Positions 63,079 through 64,000 of a stretch of 64,000 nucleotides of DNA are shown here, piece by piece. Numbering within the stretch: the first letter of the stretch is position 1; each line of letters starts with the position of its first letter. The stretch comes from Sycobia sp. Sy_11 (lineage: Eukaryota > Arthropoda > Insecta > Hymenoptera > Epichrysomallidae), in assembly GCA_018907035.1 (NCBI GenBank), contig JACCIC010000022.1:4230001-4294000 (forward strand), in the 5' to 3' direction. A program made the translations under genes and the position numbers. Under the pieces are notes generated by a model that did no database searches, was not told the origin of the DNA, and worked only from the letters and a program-made list of their open reading frames with translations.

Positions 63079-63370
63079 TATTAATAAATATTTATATCGG
63101 TCTTAGGGTCTTTATACAATGATTTACTATAATAATATAATGACAGTCAGACCCCTTGTTTTCAATCACATCCGAAGAATCTGAAATAGAAATTGCTACT
63201 AAAAATAAAATAATGTTAGATTAAAAATTAACAATAATAAAAATAATAAAAATAAACTATAATCTTTATTAGCTAAGGAAAATCTGACTGCCCTCACCAC
63301 CTTAAATTTAAAATTACCTTAGATGTCCGACGTTTCGAACCGCTACAATTTATATTCAAGGATTAAACTT
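63079..63370 (-). repeat. Dispersed repeat family A, copy 4
   Basis: On the minus strand it reads AGTTTAATCCTTGAATATAA, then GCGGTTCGAAACGTCGGACA, AAGGTAATTTTAAATTTAAG, GGGCAGTCAGATTTTCC, GTCTGACTGTCATTATA, CCTAAGACCGATATAAATAT and TTATTAAT. It lies in the same orientation as copy 2, and the two share a long AT-rich middle that includes GAAGAATCTGAAATAGAAAT on the plus strand. Confidence 0.88.
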
Positions 63371-64000
63371 TTGTCTTAGAATAAGAAAAATATTTTATAC
63401 ATTAATAATAAAAATTGGTTGTTTTCATTTGATTAGATATTACAAGCACGAAATACTTGTACTGTAATATATTGCTTCTTGCTTTAAAAACCTTTATAAC
63501 ACATATAGAGCTAATTTCGTTTTAGAAAACGTTCACGGATTTCATTCTGATTGATCGAAGTAACTCTGATTACCTCCAGTATAAGTCTTATACAGTTTTA
63601 AAACCAAACCCATTCTCAAAATATAAAACATCATTCCAATTTGATTGGATATATTGTGAAAGGAGATTAATATTTTTAATGAAAATATCAATTCAAATAG
63701 CAATAATTAGGTTAATTAGAACGTTTTTGCTTGAGCTGTTATTGTTTTTTCGATTCCAGCTCCTTGAAATAATTTAATTACTGATAATTATTATTCTTAA
63801 ATAACAAAGTATCATATCTTGAGAATAGACAAGAGTTAGATCCTAAAACTGTACAGAACTCATTTTCGAGGTAATTAGAGTTACCTCGATCATCTATACA
63901 CGTGAGCCTTTTCTTATTATTAAAATAATAGTAAGTATTTGCCATAGTGAAGGACTTAATAGTTCGTATATTCTCAAATAAATATAGTAAATAAATAATC
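63371..64000. other. AT-rich gene-free end of window
   Basis: Nothing recognised. Confidence 0.55.

Overview
The window is nuclear DNA of an animal, almost certainly an insect and plausibly a hymenopteran. It is AT-rich, has spliceosomal introns, carries many long dinucleotide microsatellites (TA, CT/GA, TG), and contains CpG-dense GC-rich patches separated by AT-rich DNA. No CRISPR, operon or other prokaryotic feature is present. The insect assignment rests on the insect-type Disabled protein and an I-clade LINE. Hymenoptera is an inference from genome texture.

Layout. About 1-32 kb is gene-poor. It holds a decayed I-clade non-LTR retrotransposon (about 7.99-11.99 kb), copies of a dispersed repeat family, a short inverted-repeat element with hammerhead-like cores (25.9-26.1 kb), a tRNA-like SINE head (29.2 kb), a Tc1/mariner transposase relic (29.7-30.1 kb) and several GC-rich islands. 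From 32.35 to about 43.87 kb, minus strand, lies Disabled (Dab), reconstructed as 7 coding exons (about 1678 aa) with a 6.1-kb first intron. From 46.73 to 48.39 kb, plus strand, lies survival motor neuron (Smn; 6 exons, 253 aa). From 48.48 to 52.02 kb, minus strand, lies katanin p60-like 2 (KATNAL2; 8 exons, 506 aa). Smn and KATNAL2 are tail to tail with 95 bp between stop codons. From 52 to 64 kb there is no recognised gene. That stretch contains a LINE RNase H relic (about 56.8-57.2 kb), two more dispersed-repeat copies and a GC-rich, promoter-like block at 59.66-60.53 kb.

The three genes belong to unrelated pathways: endocytic/signalling adaptor, snRNP assembly and microtubule severing. 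Exon phases were checked by hand and all three chains close without a frameshift.

The most interesting observations are: a perfect palindromic X-box (RFX site) 136 bp upstream of the KATNAL2 start codon; a GC-AG intron splitting the KATNAL2 Walker A motif; a four-copy repeat family with a conserved TTCGAAAC box and a conserved internal stem; and a separate 220-bp inverted-repeat element whose two arms each carry an outward-facing hammerhead-like core.
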